The notes beneath the pieces are model-generated. The model had not been told where the DNA came from and searched no databases. It saw only the letters and a program-made list of their open reading frames with translations. Shown here piece after piece: positions 6,589 to 14,500 of a stretch of DNA of 16,792 nt (position 1 is the stretch's first letter; the number at the start of each line of letters is the position of its first letter). The position numbers and the translations under genes were made by a program. The DNA is from Polymorphobacter_B sp038225475 (GTDB lineage: Bacteria > Pseudomonadota > Alphaproteobacteria > Sphingomonadales > Sphingomonadaceae), in NCBI GenBank assembly GCA_038225475.1, contig JBBRRA010000019.1, positions 1 through 16,792 of the forward strand, in the 5' to 3' direction.

Positions 6589-8625
6589 ATGCGCAATACG
6601 GTAATCCTGAGCGGCGTCGCCGCGCTGCTAGCTTCGGTTGCGACGGCGCAGGTGCCTGCCGCCGATCTTGCCAAGCCACCCGCCGACGCCAAGCATTACA
6701 TTATCGAGTCGACCGGCGGGAAACATGGCGATTCGTGGACTTGGGTGGCAGCCGACGGCACGCGCATGGGGCGCGAGAGCATGAACCTCCGCGGGCAGGT
6801 GTGGGAAACCGACTATGCCGGGGTCGCTGGCCCCGACGGCATTCCGGTTGCGATGACCATTCGCGGCGTGACCCCGCAGGGCGACGCCGGCGAGACCTTT
6901 ACCGTGTCGAAGGGCACCGCCAGCTGGAAAAGCCCGATCGACGCGGGAAACTCGGCATTTTCCGGACACGCATTCTATTCCGCACAAGGCGGCCCGGCGG
7001 CTGCTAACATCTGGTTCGTTGAGCAACTGCTCGCCAGTCCCGGCCACGCACTCGACCTGTTGCCCGGCGGCAAGGCGCGCGCGGCCAAGCTGACCAGCCT
7101 TGATGTCGGCACCGGCAGCGCGCGGCAGACGATCGACCTGTGGTCGGTGACCGGCATCGCCACGTCACCGATCCCGATTTGGGTCGACTCGCGCGGCAAG
7201 GCGTTCGCGATCACCTTCGGCATCGGTTATCTGCCTGATGCCTATGCCGGCGAACAGCAGCGTCTTGAAACAGCTCAGGCTGCTGCGCTTTCGGCGCAGG
7301 CCCCGGCGAACGTCAAGGCGCTGGTGACGGTCCCGACCGCGCCCGTTGCCTTCACCAACGTGCGCCTGTTCGATGCCGACGCGGTGCGCTTCGTGGCAGG
7401 TCAGACGGTCGTCGTCGACAAGGGAGTGATCGTCGCCGTCGGCCCATCGCAGACCAGCAAAGTTCCAGTGAACGCACAGCGGATCGACGGGACCGGCAAG
7501 ACGCTAATCCCCGGTATGTGGGACTGCCACATGCACGTCGGCGACGACTATACCGGCGTGCAGGAGCTCTCGCTCGGCGTCACCTCGGTGCGCGATCCCG
7601 GCAATAACGATCTGCTGACAATTGACCGCCGGACACGCGAACGGGCGGGACAACTGCTGTTCCCGCACGTCTATCCATCGTCACTGATCGACGGCAAGGG
7701 ACCGAACACCGCGCAGGTCGCCAATGTCGCAACCAGCGCGGCGGAGGCAATCGCTCTCGTCGACCGGGCGAAAGCCAACGGTTTTACCGCGGTTAAATTC
7801 TACGGCACCTTCAACCCCGCATGGCTGAAGCCGAGCATTGTGGAGGCGCACAAGCTCGGGTTGCACGTCCACGGTCATGTCCCGGCAGGCATCCGCCCGA
7901 TGGACGCGATCGACGACGGCTATGACGAGATCACGCACATCAATTGGATCATCATGCAGGCGATGCCCGATAGTGTCATCGCGGTCTCGAACGGGATTGC
8001 GCGTTTCGAGGGGCCGGGGCGTTTTGCAAAATCGGTCGATCTTGATGCCGCGCCGATGGCGGGCATTGTCAAGGCTATGGCGACAAAGCACATCTATAAC
8101 GATCCGACGATGGTGGCGTTCGAAAGCCTGTACGTTCCCGATAATGGCGACCTGTCGCCGTCGTATGCGCCGTTCATCGGCACCTTGCCGCCTGTCACCG
8201 AACGCGGTTTCCGCAGCGGCGGCTTTGCGGTGCCCAAGGATCTGACCCGCGCCGACTATCGTGCCAGCTGGGCAAAGATGGTCGCTTTGCTCGGCAAGAT
8301 GCACGCCGCACATGTGCCCATCGTCGCCGGCACCGACGGCTCGGGCATCGAGATCGTCCACGAGCTCGAAATCTACACCCAAGCCGGTTTCACCAACGCC
8401 GAGGCGCTGGCAGCCGCGACGATCGTGCCGGCGCGATTGGTCGGACAGGACAAGCACACCGGATCGATCAAAGTCGGCAAGGCGGCCGATCTCGTGCTGA
8501 TCGACGGCGATCCATCGCTGCGCATCGGCGACCTGCGCCAGACCCGCACGGTGATGCTCGACGGCAAGCTGCTCGATGCCGATGCGTTGCGGACTGCAGC
8601 AGGGTTCTCCGGTCGGCCCAAATAA
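6589..8625 (+). CDS. Exported amidohydrolase with N-terminal extra domain
   Basis: A 678-residue protein of the amidohydrolase superfamily (metal-dependent hydrolases related to imidazolonepropionase and prolidase-like enzymes). A signal peptide (about 1-20, VATA before Q21) predicts export. The amidohydrolase part spans about 252-662: H314 and H316 in DCHMHVG, K403 in AVKFYG as the possible carboxylated or bridging lysine, H428/H430 in HVHGHVP, H450 in EITHINW and the catalytic D583 in AGTDGSG. The small beta-sandwich closes with KVGKAADLVLIDGDP (628-642). Residues 22-245 are not part of the usual fold and I cannot name them. The ATG at 6589 follows AGGGGAA and gives the signal peptide; the longer frame starting inside the permease is rejected. 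Substrate unknown, peptide or cyclic amide likely. It ends 3 nt before the stop codon of the convergent 5-oxoprolinase. Confidence 0.92.
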   Translation: MRNTVILSGVAALLASVATAQVPAADLAKPPADAKHYIIESTGGKHGDSWTWVAADGTRMGRESMNLRGQVWETDYAGVAGPDGIPVAMTIRGVTPQGDAGETFTVSKGTASWKSPIDAGNSAFSGHAFYSAQGGPAAANIWFVEQLLASPGHALDLLPGGKARAAKLTSLDVGTGSARQTIDLWSVTGIATSPIPIWVDSRGKAFAITFGIGYLPDAYAGEQQRLETAQAAALSAQAPANVKALVTVPTAPVAFTNVRLFDADAVRFVAGQTVVVDKGVIVAVGPSQTSKVPVNAQRIDGTGKTLIPGMWDCHMHVGDDYTGVQELSLGVTSVRDPGNNDLLTIDRRTRERAGQLLFPHVYPSSLIDGKGPNTAQVANVATSAAEAIALVDRAKANGFTAVKFYGTFNPAWLKPSIVEAHKLGLHVHGHVPAGIRPMDAIDDGYDEITHINWIIMQAMPDSVIAVSNGIARFEGPGRFAKSVDLDAAPMAGIVKAMATKHIYNDPTMVAFESLYVPDNGDLSPSYAPFIGTLPPVTERGFRSGGFAVPKDLTRADYRASWAKMVALLGKMHAAHVPIVAGTDGSGIEIVHELEIYTQAGFTNAEALAAATIVPARLVGQDKHTGSIKVGKAADLVLIDGDPSLRIGDLRQTRTVMLDGKLLDADALRTAAGFSGRPK

Positions 8626-8628
8626 CCG

Positions 8629-11600
8629 TCAGCCTTTGCCGAAGCCGCCGCCACCGGGCGTTTCGATAACGAAGACGTCGCCGATCGCCATCGTTGCGGT
8701 GGCGGTCGCGCCGAGCACTTCGATACTACCGTCGACACGCTCGACCCGGTTGCAGCCGAGTGCGCCCGGAGCACCGCCGTCGAGCCCGAACGGCGGCACG
8801 CGGCGCCGGTTCGACAGGATCGCGGCATCCATCGGCGCAAGGAAACGCACGCGCCGAACGGCTCCGTCACCGCCACGCTGCTTGCCGACCCCGCCGGAGC
8901 CGCGCCGAATGCTGAATTCGTCGAGCCGAACCGGAAAGCGGTCCTCCAGCACCTCGGGATCAGTCAGGCGGCTGTTGGTCATATGGGTCTGAACGGCAGC
9001 GGTGCCGTCGAAGTCCGGGCCAGCGCCGGACCCGCCCGCAATGGTCTCGTAGTATTGGTGATCGTCATTCCCGAACGTGAAGTTGTTCATCGTTCCCTGG
9101 CTTGCCGCCATTGCGCCAAGGGCACCGAACAGCGCATCGGTGACGACCTGGCTGGTCTCGACATTTCCCGCGACCACCGCGGCCGGATAGCGCGGGCGGA
9201 GCATCGAGCCATCGGGAACGATCAACGTGACGGGGCGCAAGCAGCCGTCGTTCATCGGCACATCGGTGTCGATCAGCGTCCGCAACACATAGAGCACGGC
9301 GGCACGAACCACCGGCAGCGGCGCGTTGAAATTATTTGATAATTGCGTGCTCGTGCCCGTGAAGTCGATCGTCGCCCGGCCAGCGTCGCGATCGACCGTC
9401 ACGGCAACCGCGACGACCGCGCCATTGTCCATCTCATAGCGAAACTGCCCGTCCGGAAGCCCGCCGATCAGTCGGCGCACGGCAGCCCCGGCACTCGCCT
9501 GAACGTGCTGCATATAGGCGGTTACGACATCGAGGCCGTATTCGGATGCCGTTCGCTGCAGCTCGGCAGCGCCACGTGCGCAGGCGGCGATCTGCGCTGT
9601 CAGATCGGCGATATTCTGGGCGGGGGCGCGCGATGGCCAGCGCCCGGAGCGGAGCAGCGCGAGCGTTTCGGCCTCGCGAAATTGCCCGTCTTCGACCAGC
9701 AGGACATTGTCGAACAGCACCCCCTCCTCGTCGACGGTGCGACTGTCGGGGGGCATCGACCCGGGCGAGATGCCGCCGATATCGGCATGGTGGCCGCGCG
9801 CCGCGACGAAAAATGCGGGCACGTCGGCCCCGGCGAACACCGGCATGATGACGGTGATGTCGGGCAGGTGCGTGCCGCCATCATAGGGCGCGTTGAGCGC
9901 ATACACATCCCCCGCACGGATGCCGCGGCCATCGTCGCGGCGGCGCATGATAGTACGGACGCTCTCGCCCATCGAGCCGAGGTGGACTGGCATATGCGGC
10001 GCATTGGCGACCAGCCCGCCATCGGCGTCGAACAGCGCACAGGAGAAGTCGAGCCGCTCGCGGATGTTGACCGAGGTTGCGCTGCGCTGGAGCGCGGTTC
10101 CCATTTCTTCGGCGATTGCCATGAACAGCCCGTTGAAAATCTCTAGCCGTACAGGGTCGACAGCGATACCGAGCTGCGGTGCGGCGGCGCGCGCCGCATG
10201 GCGGGTCAGCCGCAGGGTGCCGTCAGGATCGATCATGGCCTGCCAGCCAGGCTCGACCACCGTCGTCGCCAGCGTATCGACAATCAGCAATGGCCCGCGC
10301 GCGGCAAATCCCGCGGTAAGCCGGGCACGGTCGAACACCGGCGTCCGGTGCGTCGCACCAGCCATGAAGCAATCGACAGTCGCCTCAGCGGAGCCCGATT
10401 CCTGAGGCAGCCGGAGTTCAAACGCCGCGGGCGGGTCCGAGGCGATGGCCTCGACCCGGACCCGGTCTGCGACCAGCGCGCCATGACCTGCGAAGCCGAA
10501 TTGCGCGCGGTACTGCTGCGCAAAAGCATCGCGAAGCATAGGGAGGTTGGCCATCGGCAGCTCGATCGCACTCTCGGTACCGGCATAGCGAACGAACACC
10601 TTCGCCGCGGTACGCAGTTGCGCTTGCCCGACGTCCTGCGCGACGAGCGCGCCAAGCGCCTCGTCGGTCAATCGCGCGCACGCCGTTTCGAGCGCACCCA
10701 TCGTGTCCGGCGTCAGTGGCAGATCGAGCGAGCGCTCGCGGACCACCAGCCGGTCGGCAAGCCCCATGCCATAGGCCGACAACACCCCTGCCAGCGGATG
10801 GATCAGCACGAGGTCGACCGCCAGCGCGTCGGCAACCAGGCACGCGTGCTGGCCGCCCGCACCGCCGAACGCCGCCAGCGCATAGCTGGTGACATCGTGT
10901 CCGCGGGCGATCGAGATCCGCTTTATTGCCGCGGCCATATTGGCGACGGCGATCGCAACCAGCCCCTCGGCCGCCGCCTCGGGGCTGAGCGCGCGCCCGG
11001 TCGCGCGGTGCAGCTGCTCGGTCAACGCCTCGATGCGTCCCGCTGAGGCGGCAGCATCGATCGGCGCATTGCCATCGATGCCGAACAGCGCAGGGAAATA
11101 CGCCGGCTGCAGCTTTCCAAGCACGACATTGCAGTCGGTGACTGTCAGCGGCCCGCCGCGCCCGTAGGCGGCGGGACCGGGCACTGCGCCTGCCGACGCC
11201 GGACCGACCTGCAGCCGGACGCCGTCGAAACTGCATACCGACCCGCCGCCTGCTGCCACGGTATGAATCCGCATCATCGGCGCGCGGATCCTGGTTCCTG
11301 CGACGACAGTTTCATTGTCGCGCTCGAATAGCCCGGCAAAATGCGAAACATCGGTCGACGTGCCGCCCATATCGAAGCCGATAACGCGGGTTGCCCCCGA
11401 TGCGGCGGCGGTGCGTGCCATGCCGACGATGCCGCCTGCGGGCCCCGACAGGATTGCATCCTTGCCGAAAAAGCTGCCGGCGCCCGCTAGTCCGCCGCTC
11501 GATTGCATGAACAGCGGGCGGCTGGCCCCGCCAAATTCACTCACGAACCGTTCGACATAGCGGCGGAGCACCGGCGACAGATAGGCGTCCACCAGGGTGG

Positions 11601-12216
11601 TGTCGCCGCGCCCGATCAACTTGATCAGCGGCGCAACGCGGTGGCTTAGCGAAATCTGGGTGAAGCCGATTTCTGCGGCGATCTCGCCGAGCAGCAGCTC
11701 ATGGGCGCTGTACCGGTAGCCGTGCATCAGCACGATCGCGACGGCCCGAAGGCCGACGTCGAACGCCACGGTCAATGCGGCACGCGCGGCAGCGACATCG
11801 AGTGCCCGGATAATGCTGCCATCGGCCCCGATGCGCTCGTCGATTTCGATCACGCGCGCATGGGGTGGCTCGATGCGATCGATGCGTCGCACGAAGAGCT
11901 TGGGTCGCTCCTGATAGCCGATACGAAGCGCGTCACCGAAACCGCGGGTGATCGCGAGCACCGTCGGCTCGCCGGTGCGCTCGAGCAGCGCATTTGTGGC
12001 AACCGTCGTGCCCATCCGGACTTCGCAGACGGGCAGCGGCCCATCGAAAATGCCGGTCAGCCGCCGGATCGCGACAATCGCCGCATCCTCACGCCGCGCC
12101 GGATCCTCGGAAAGCAGTTTCGTTGTCGTCAAGGTCCCGTCGGGAGCGCGCGCAACGACATCGGTGAAGGTGCCACCACGATCGATCCAGAACCGCCATG
12201 GCACCGCGTGGTTCAC
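8629..12216 (-). CDS. 5-oxoprolinase, fused HyuA-HyuB (ATP-dependent)
   Basis: A 1195-residue cytoplasmic enzyme in which both hydantoinase/oxoprolinase subunits are fused. The reaction expected is ATP-driven opening of 5-oxo-L-proline (pyroglutamate) to L-glutamate. The HyuA half (about 8-670) shows the N-terminal DRGGTFTDVVARAPDG (12-27), the second nucleotide-site motif GFDMGGTSTDVSHFAG (280-295), and AAFGGAGGQHACLVADAL (448-465). The HyuB half (about 685-1195) shows APHMPVHLGSMGESVR (739-754), NAPYDGGTHLPDI (775-787), ARGHHADIGG (806-815) and a C-terminal TPGGGGFG. Separate-subunit relatives act on hydantoins or acetophenone; fusion favours oxoprolinase, but substrate is not proven. The start is GTG at 12216, with GGAG 7 nt upstream. 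It diverges from the acetamidase operon over 122 bp, suggesting shared control. Confidence 0.93.
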   Translation of the reverse strand: MNHAVPWRFWIDRGGTFTDVVARAPDGTLTTTKLLSEDPARREDAAIVAIRRLTGIFDGPLPVCEVRMGTTVATNALLERTGEPTVLAITRGFGDALRIGYQERPKLFVRRIDRIEPPHARVIEIDERIGADGSIIRALDVAAARAALTVAFDVGLRAVAIVLMHGYRYSAHELLLGEIAAEIGFTQISLSHRVAPLIKLIGRGDTTLVDAYLSPVLRRYVERFVSEFGGASRPLFMQSSGGLAGAGSFFGKDAILSGPAGGIVGMARTAAASGATRVIGFDMGGTSTDVSHFAGLFERDNETVVAGTRIRAPMMRIHTVAAGGGSVCSFDGVRLQVGPASAGAVPGPAAYGRGGPLTVTDCNVVLGKLQPAYFPALFGIDGNAPIDAAASAGRIEALTEQLHRATGRALSPEAAAEGLVAIAVANMAAAIKRISIARGHDVTSYALAAFGGAGGQHACLVADALAVDLVLIHPLAGVLSAYGMGLADRLVVRERSLDLPLTPDTMGALETACARLTDEALGALVAQDVGQAQLRTAAKVFVRYAGTESAIELPMANLPMLRDAFAQQYRAQFGFAGHGALVADRVRVEAIASDPPAAFELRLPQESGSAEATVDCFMAGATHRTPVFDRARLTAGFAARGPLLIVDTLATTVVEPGWQAMIDPDGTLRLTRHAARAAAPQLGIAVDPVRLEIFNGLFMAIAEEMGTALQRSATSVNIRERLDFSCALFDADGGLVANAPHMPVHLGSMGESVRTIMRRRDDGRGIRAGDVYALNAPYDGGTHLPDITVIMPVFAGADVPAFFVAARGHHADIGGISPGSMPPDSRTVDEEGVLFDNVLLVEDGQFREAETLALLRSGRWPSRAPAQNIADLTAQIAACARGAAELQRTASEYGLDVVTAYMQHVQASAGAAVRRLIGGLPDGQFRYEMDNGAVVAVAVTVDRDAGRATIDFTGTSTQLSNNFNAPLPVVRAAVLYVLRTLIDTDVPMNDGCLRPVTLIVPDGSMLRPRYPAAVVAGNVETSQVVTDALFGALGAMAASQGTMNNFTFGNDDHQYYETIAGGSGAGPDFDGTAAVQTHMTNSRLTDPEVLEDRFPVRLDEFSIRRGSGGVGKQRGGDGAVRRVRFLAPMDAAILSNRRRVPPFGLDGGAPGALGCNRVERVDGSIEVLGATATATMAIGDVFVIETPGGGGFGKG

Positions 12217-12338
12217 TCCAATCTCCCTAGGTTCGCCTCAACGGTCGGTTGCGCCGCCGCCAACTATGAAAGCTGTTGCAAAACCGCCGCGATTCGCAAA
12301 CCTTGTCGCTGAACCACGCTAGACATGGGGAAGCGCGA
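12217..12338. promoter_or_regulatory. Divergent promoter region, oxoprolinase versus amidase operon
   Basis: This 122-bp spacer separates two divergently read start codons, so promoters for both directions should lie here. Ribosome-binding sites are visible at each edge: AGGGAG on the minus strand near 12225-12230 and GGGGAAG on the plus strand near 12327-12333. No well-spaced sigma-70 boxes are clear. A loose inverted TTGC/GCAA pair flanks the middle and could be an operator half-site pair, but it is short enough to be chance. Confidence 0.45.
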
Positions 12339-13361
12339 ATGCACGATCGATGGTGGGCAGCCGTACTGACGGCAATGATCGCGGCGTATCCCGCAGCAGC
12401 TGCCACCTACACGCTCGAAGTGACACCCCAGACGGTGGCATGGGGCAATTATGATGCAGCAGCAAAACCGGTGCTGCGGATCAAGTCTGGCGATACCGTG
12501 GTTTTCCACACACTGCTGACCAACAGTCCGGCAGGCCTCGAAAAGGCTGGCGTCGCGCCCGCTGCCGTCGAGCCCGCGCTCCGCGCGGTGTTCGATCAGG
12601 TCAAGGATCGCGGCCCCGGCGGACACATCCTAACCGGCCCCGTCTATGTCGAGGACGCCGCACCCGGCGACACGCTTGAAATCCGCATCACCAAGGTCGA
12701 GCTGGCCATCCCTTATGCGTATAACGCGTTCCGCTACGGTGCGGGCTTCCTGACCGACGACTTCCCCTATGCGCGCGTCAAGATCATCCCACTCGACCGC
12801 GCGGCGATGGTGGCCGAGTTCGCGCCCGGCGTCCGCGTGCCGTTGCACCCGTTCTTCGGCAGCATGGGTGTCGCGCCGCCGCCAGCGTTCGGGCGCTATG
12901 ATAGTGCGCCGCCAACGATCATCGGCGGCAATATGGATGACAAGGCGCTCGTCGCGGGGACGACGCTATTCCTGCCGGTGCACGCCGAAGGCGCGCTGTT
13001 CGAAGTCGGCGACGGCCATGCCGGGCAGGGCAACGGCGAAGTCGATATCACCGCGCTTGAAACGTCGCTGGTCGGCACCTTCGAATTCATCCTGCACAAG
13101 CATGTGACGTCGCCGTATCCGCGGGCCGAGACGCCGACGCACTATATTGCGATGGGCTTCGATGACGACCTAAGCAATGCGACGCGCAAGGCCGTTCGCA
13201 ACATGATCGACTTCCTTGTCGCCGAAAAACATCTCACACGCGACGACGCGTATATGCTCGTCAGCGTCGCCGGCGATGTCGAGATCACTGAGCTCGTCGA
13301 CCACAACAAGGGCGTTCACGTGATGCTGCCCAAGGCCGTGTTCACAGGCGCAGCCCGGTGA
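12339..13361 (+). CDS. Exported acetamidase/formamidase family protein
   Basis: A 340-residue member of the FmdA/AmdA family, whose known members release ammonia from formamide or acetamide. Family motifs are clear: GHILTGPVYV (95-104), HPFFGSMGVAP (170-180), GGNMDDKAL (197-204), LPVHAEGALFEVGDGHAGQG (212-231) and the NGEVDITALET stretch after it. A signal peptide is predicted (about 1-22, ending AAA before T23), which is notable since the characterised amidases are cytoplasmic. The true substrate is unknown; exported members may act on small peptide-derived amides. ATG at 12339 has GGGGAAG 5 nt upstream and gives the signal sequence, so a longer upstream frame is rejected. It is the first gene of an operon with the M42 and M28 peptidases; the stop overlaps the next start as GTGA. 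Confidence 0.92.
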   Translation: MHDRWWAAVLTAMIAAYPAAAATYTLEVTPQTVAWGNYDAAAKPVLRIKSGDTVVFHTLLTNSPAGLEKAGVAPAAVEPALRAVFDQVKDRGPGGHILTGPVYVEDAAPGDTLEIRITKVELAIPYAYNAFRYGAGFLTDDFPYARVKIIPLDRAAMVAEFAPGVRVPLHPFFGSMGVAPPPAFGRYDSAPPTIIGGNMDDKALVAGTTLFLPVHAEGALFEVGDGHAGQGNGEVDITALETSLVGTFEFILHKHVTSPYPRAETPTHYIAMGFDDDLSNATRKAVRNMIDFLVAEKHLTRDDAYMLVSVAGDVEITELVDHNKGVHVMLPKAVFTGAAR

Positions 13362-14500
13362 TCCGCAGCGCCGCCCTCCTCATGCTGCTCGCGGCAAGCA
13401 CGGCGACTGCCGCGCGCGCGCCCGGCGACCGCACCGAGCGCCTGCTTGCCGAACTCGCCAATGCTCCCGGCCCGTCAGGGTTCGAGGAAAGCGTCCGGGC
13501 GGTGATGGTGCGTGAGCTTAAGCCGATCAGCGACTCCGTGCGCTTTGACGGCGTCGGGTCGGTGATCGCGCGAACCGGCAGCACCGGCCCAAAAATCATG
13601 CTCGATGCGCATATGGATGAACTGGGCGGCGTCGTCCGCCGGGTCACGCCGACCGGCTTTCTGTCGATGCAGATGCTCGGCGGCTGGCTCGATCAGGCGC
13701 TTCCCGATCAGCGCTGGGTCATCATCGGCAGCAAAGGGCCGGTAAAGGCGGTCACCGGCATCCGCGACATCCATGTCGTGCCTGCCGACGAGCGAACCAA
13801 AGTCTTCGCGCGCGACAGCCTGTACCTCGACGTTGGTGCGCGCACCGCTGCCGACGTTGCCGCGCTCGGCATCGGGCCGGGCGATCCCGTGGTGCCCGAT
13901 GCGCCGTTCGAAGTTCTCGCCGATGGCACGCGCTATCTCGGCAAGGCATGGGACGACCGGGTCGGGTGCGCCGTTGTGATCGAGGCGATGCGGCGGCTCC
14001 ACACCGGCCACCACCCGAACCAGCTGTTTGTCGCCGCCACCGTTCAGGAGGAAATCGGCCTGCGCGGCGCGCGCACCGCTGCCGACATCATCCAGCCCGA
14101 CATCGGCATCGCCATCGAAGGCGGGATCACCGGCGACAGCCCGGGTCGCAACCCTGAGGAAACGCAGGCAGTGCTCGGCAGCGGTCCGGGAATATTCTTG
14201 TACGATTCGAGCACATTGCCCAATCGCCGCTTCGTTGCGCTCGTTCGCGAGGTCGCCGCGGCGCGCGCCATCCCGCTGCAACGCGACCTCGTACAGGGCT
14301 ATGGCGACGATTCCGCCGCCATCCAGGCCACCAACGGGGGGGTTCCCACCGTCAATCTCGTCGTGCCAGCGCGCTATACGCATGCGCACAACGGCATCAT
14401 CGACCGCGCGGATTTCGACCAGATGGTCGACTTGGTCGTGGCGCTGATCGAGCGGCTCGATACATCGACCGTTGCGCGACTGAAAGACTTCGCACCATGA
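13358..14500 (+). CDS. Exported M42-type metallo-aminopeptidase
   Basis: A 380-residue co-catalytic zinc (or cobalt) peptidase of the M42 glutamyl-aminopeptidase/TET type, expected to remove N-terminal residues from short peptides. Metal and catalytic positions are recognisable: H85 and D87 in LDAHMDELGG, bridging D199 in KAWDDRVGC, general base E231 with E232 in VQEEIGLRGA, E254 in IAIEGG, and H342 in ARYTHAHNG. M42 enzymes are usually cytoplasmic self-compartmentalised dodecamers of about 340-360 residues; here a signal peptide (about 1-18, TATA before A19) adds length and predicts export. Start is GTG at 13358, inside the preceding stop (GTGA), with the next ATG overlapping its own TGA. 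Translational coupling along the operon is likely. Confidence 0.92.
   Translation: MIRSAALLMLLAASTATAARAPGDRTERLLAELANAPGPSGFEESVRAVMVRELKPISDSVRFDGVGSVIARTGSTGPKIMLDAHMDELGGVVRRVTPTGFLSMQMLGGWLDQALPDQRWVIIGSKGPVKAVTGIRDIHVVPADERTKVFARDSLYLDVGARTAADVAALGIGPGDPVVPDAPFEVLADGTRYLGKAWDDRVGCAVVIEAMRRLHTGHHPNQLFVAATVQEEIGLRGARTAADIIQPDIGIAIEGGITGDSPGRNPEETQAVLGSGPGIFLYDSSTLPNRRFVALVREVAAARAIPLQRDLVQGYGDDSAAIQATNGGVPTVNLVVPARYTHAHNGIIDRADFDQMVDLVVALIERLDTSTVARLKDFAP

Noticed and set aside
8983..11046. Several long plus-strand frames opposite the 5-oxoprolinase
   Set aside because: They are rich in Arg, Ala and His with no recognisable motif, typical of antisense frames in high-G+C genes; the minus-strand frame carries all family motifs without interruption.
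8629..12216. Artificial fusion of separate hyuA and hyuB genes
   Set aside because: The frame is continuous, the linker region (about residues 600-690) is coding-like, and natural fused forms are the rule for 5-oxoprolinases.
13475..14389. 304-codon minus-strand frame opposite the M42 gene
   Set aside because: Antisense shadow with no motif or ribosome-binding site; the plus strand has a complete metallopeptidase signature.
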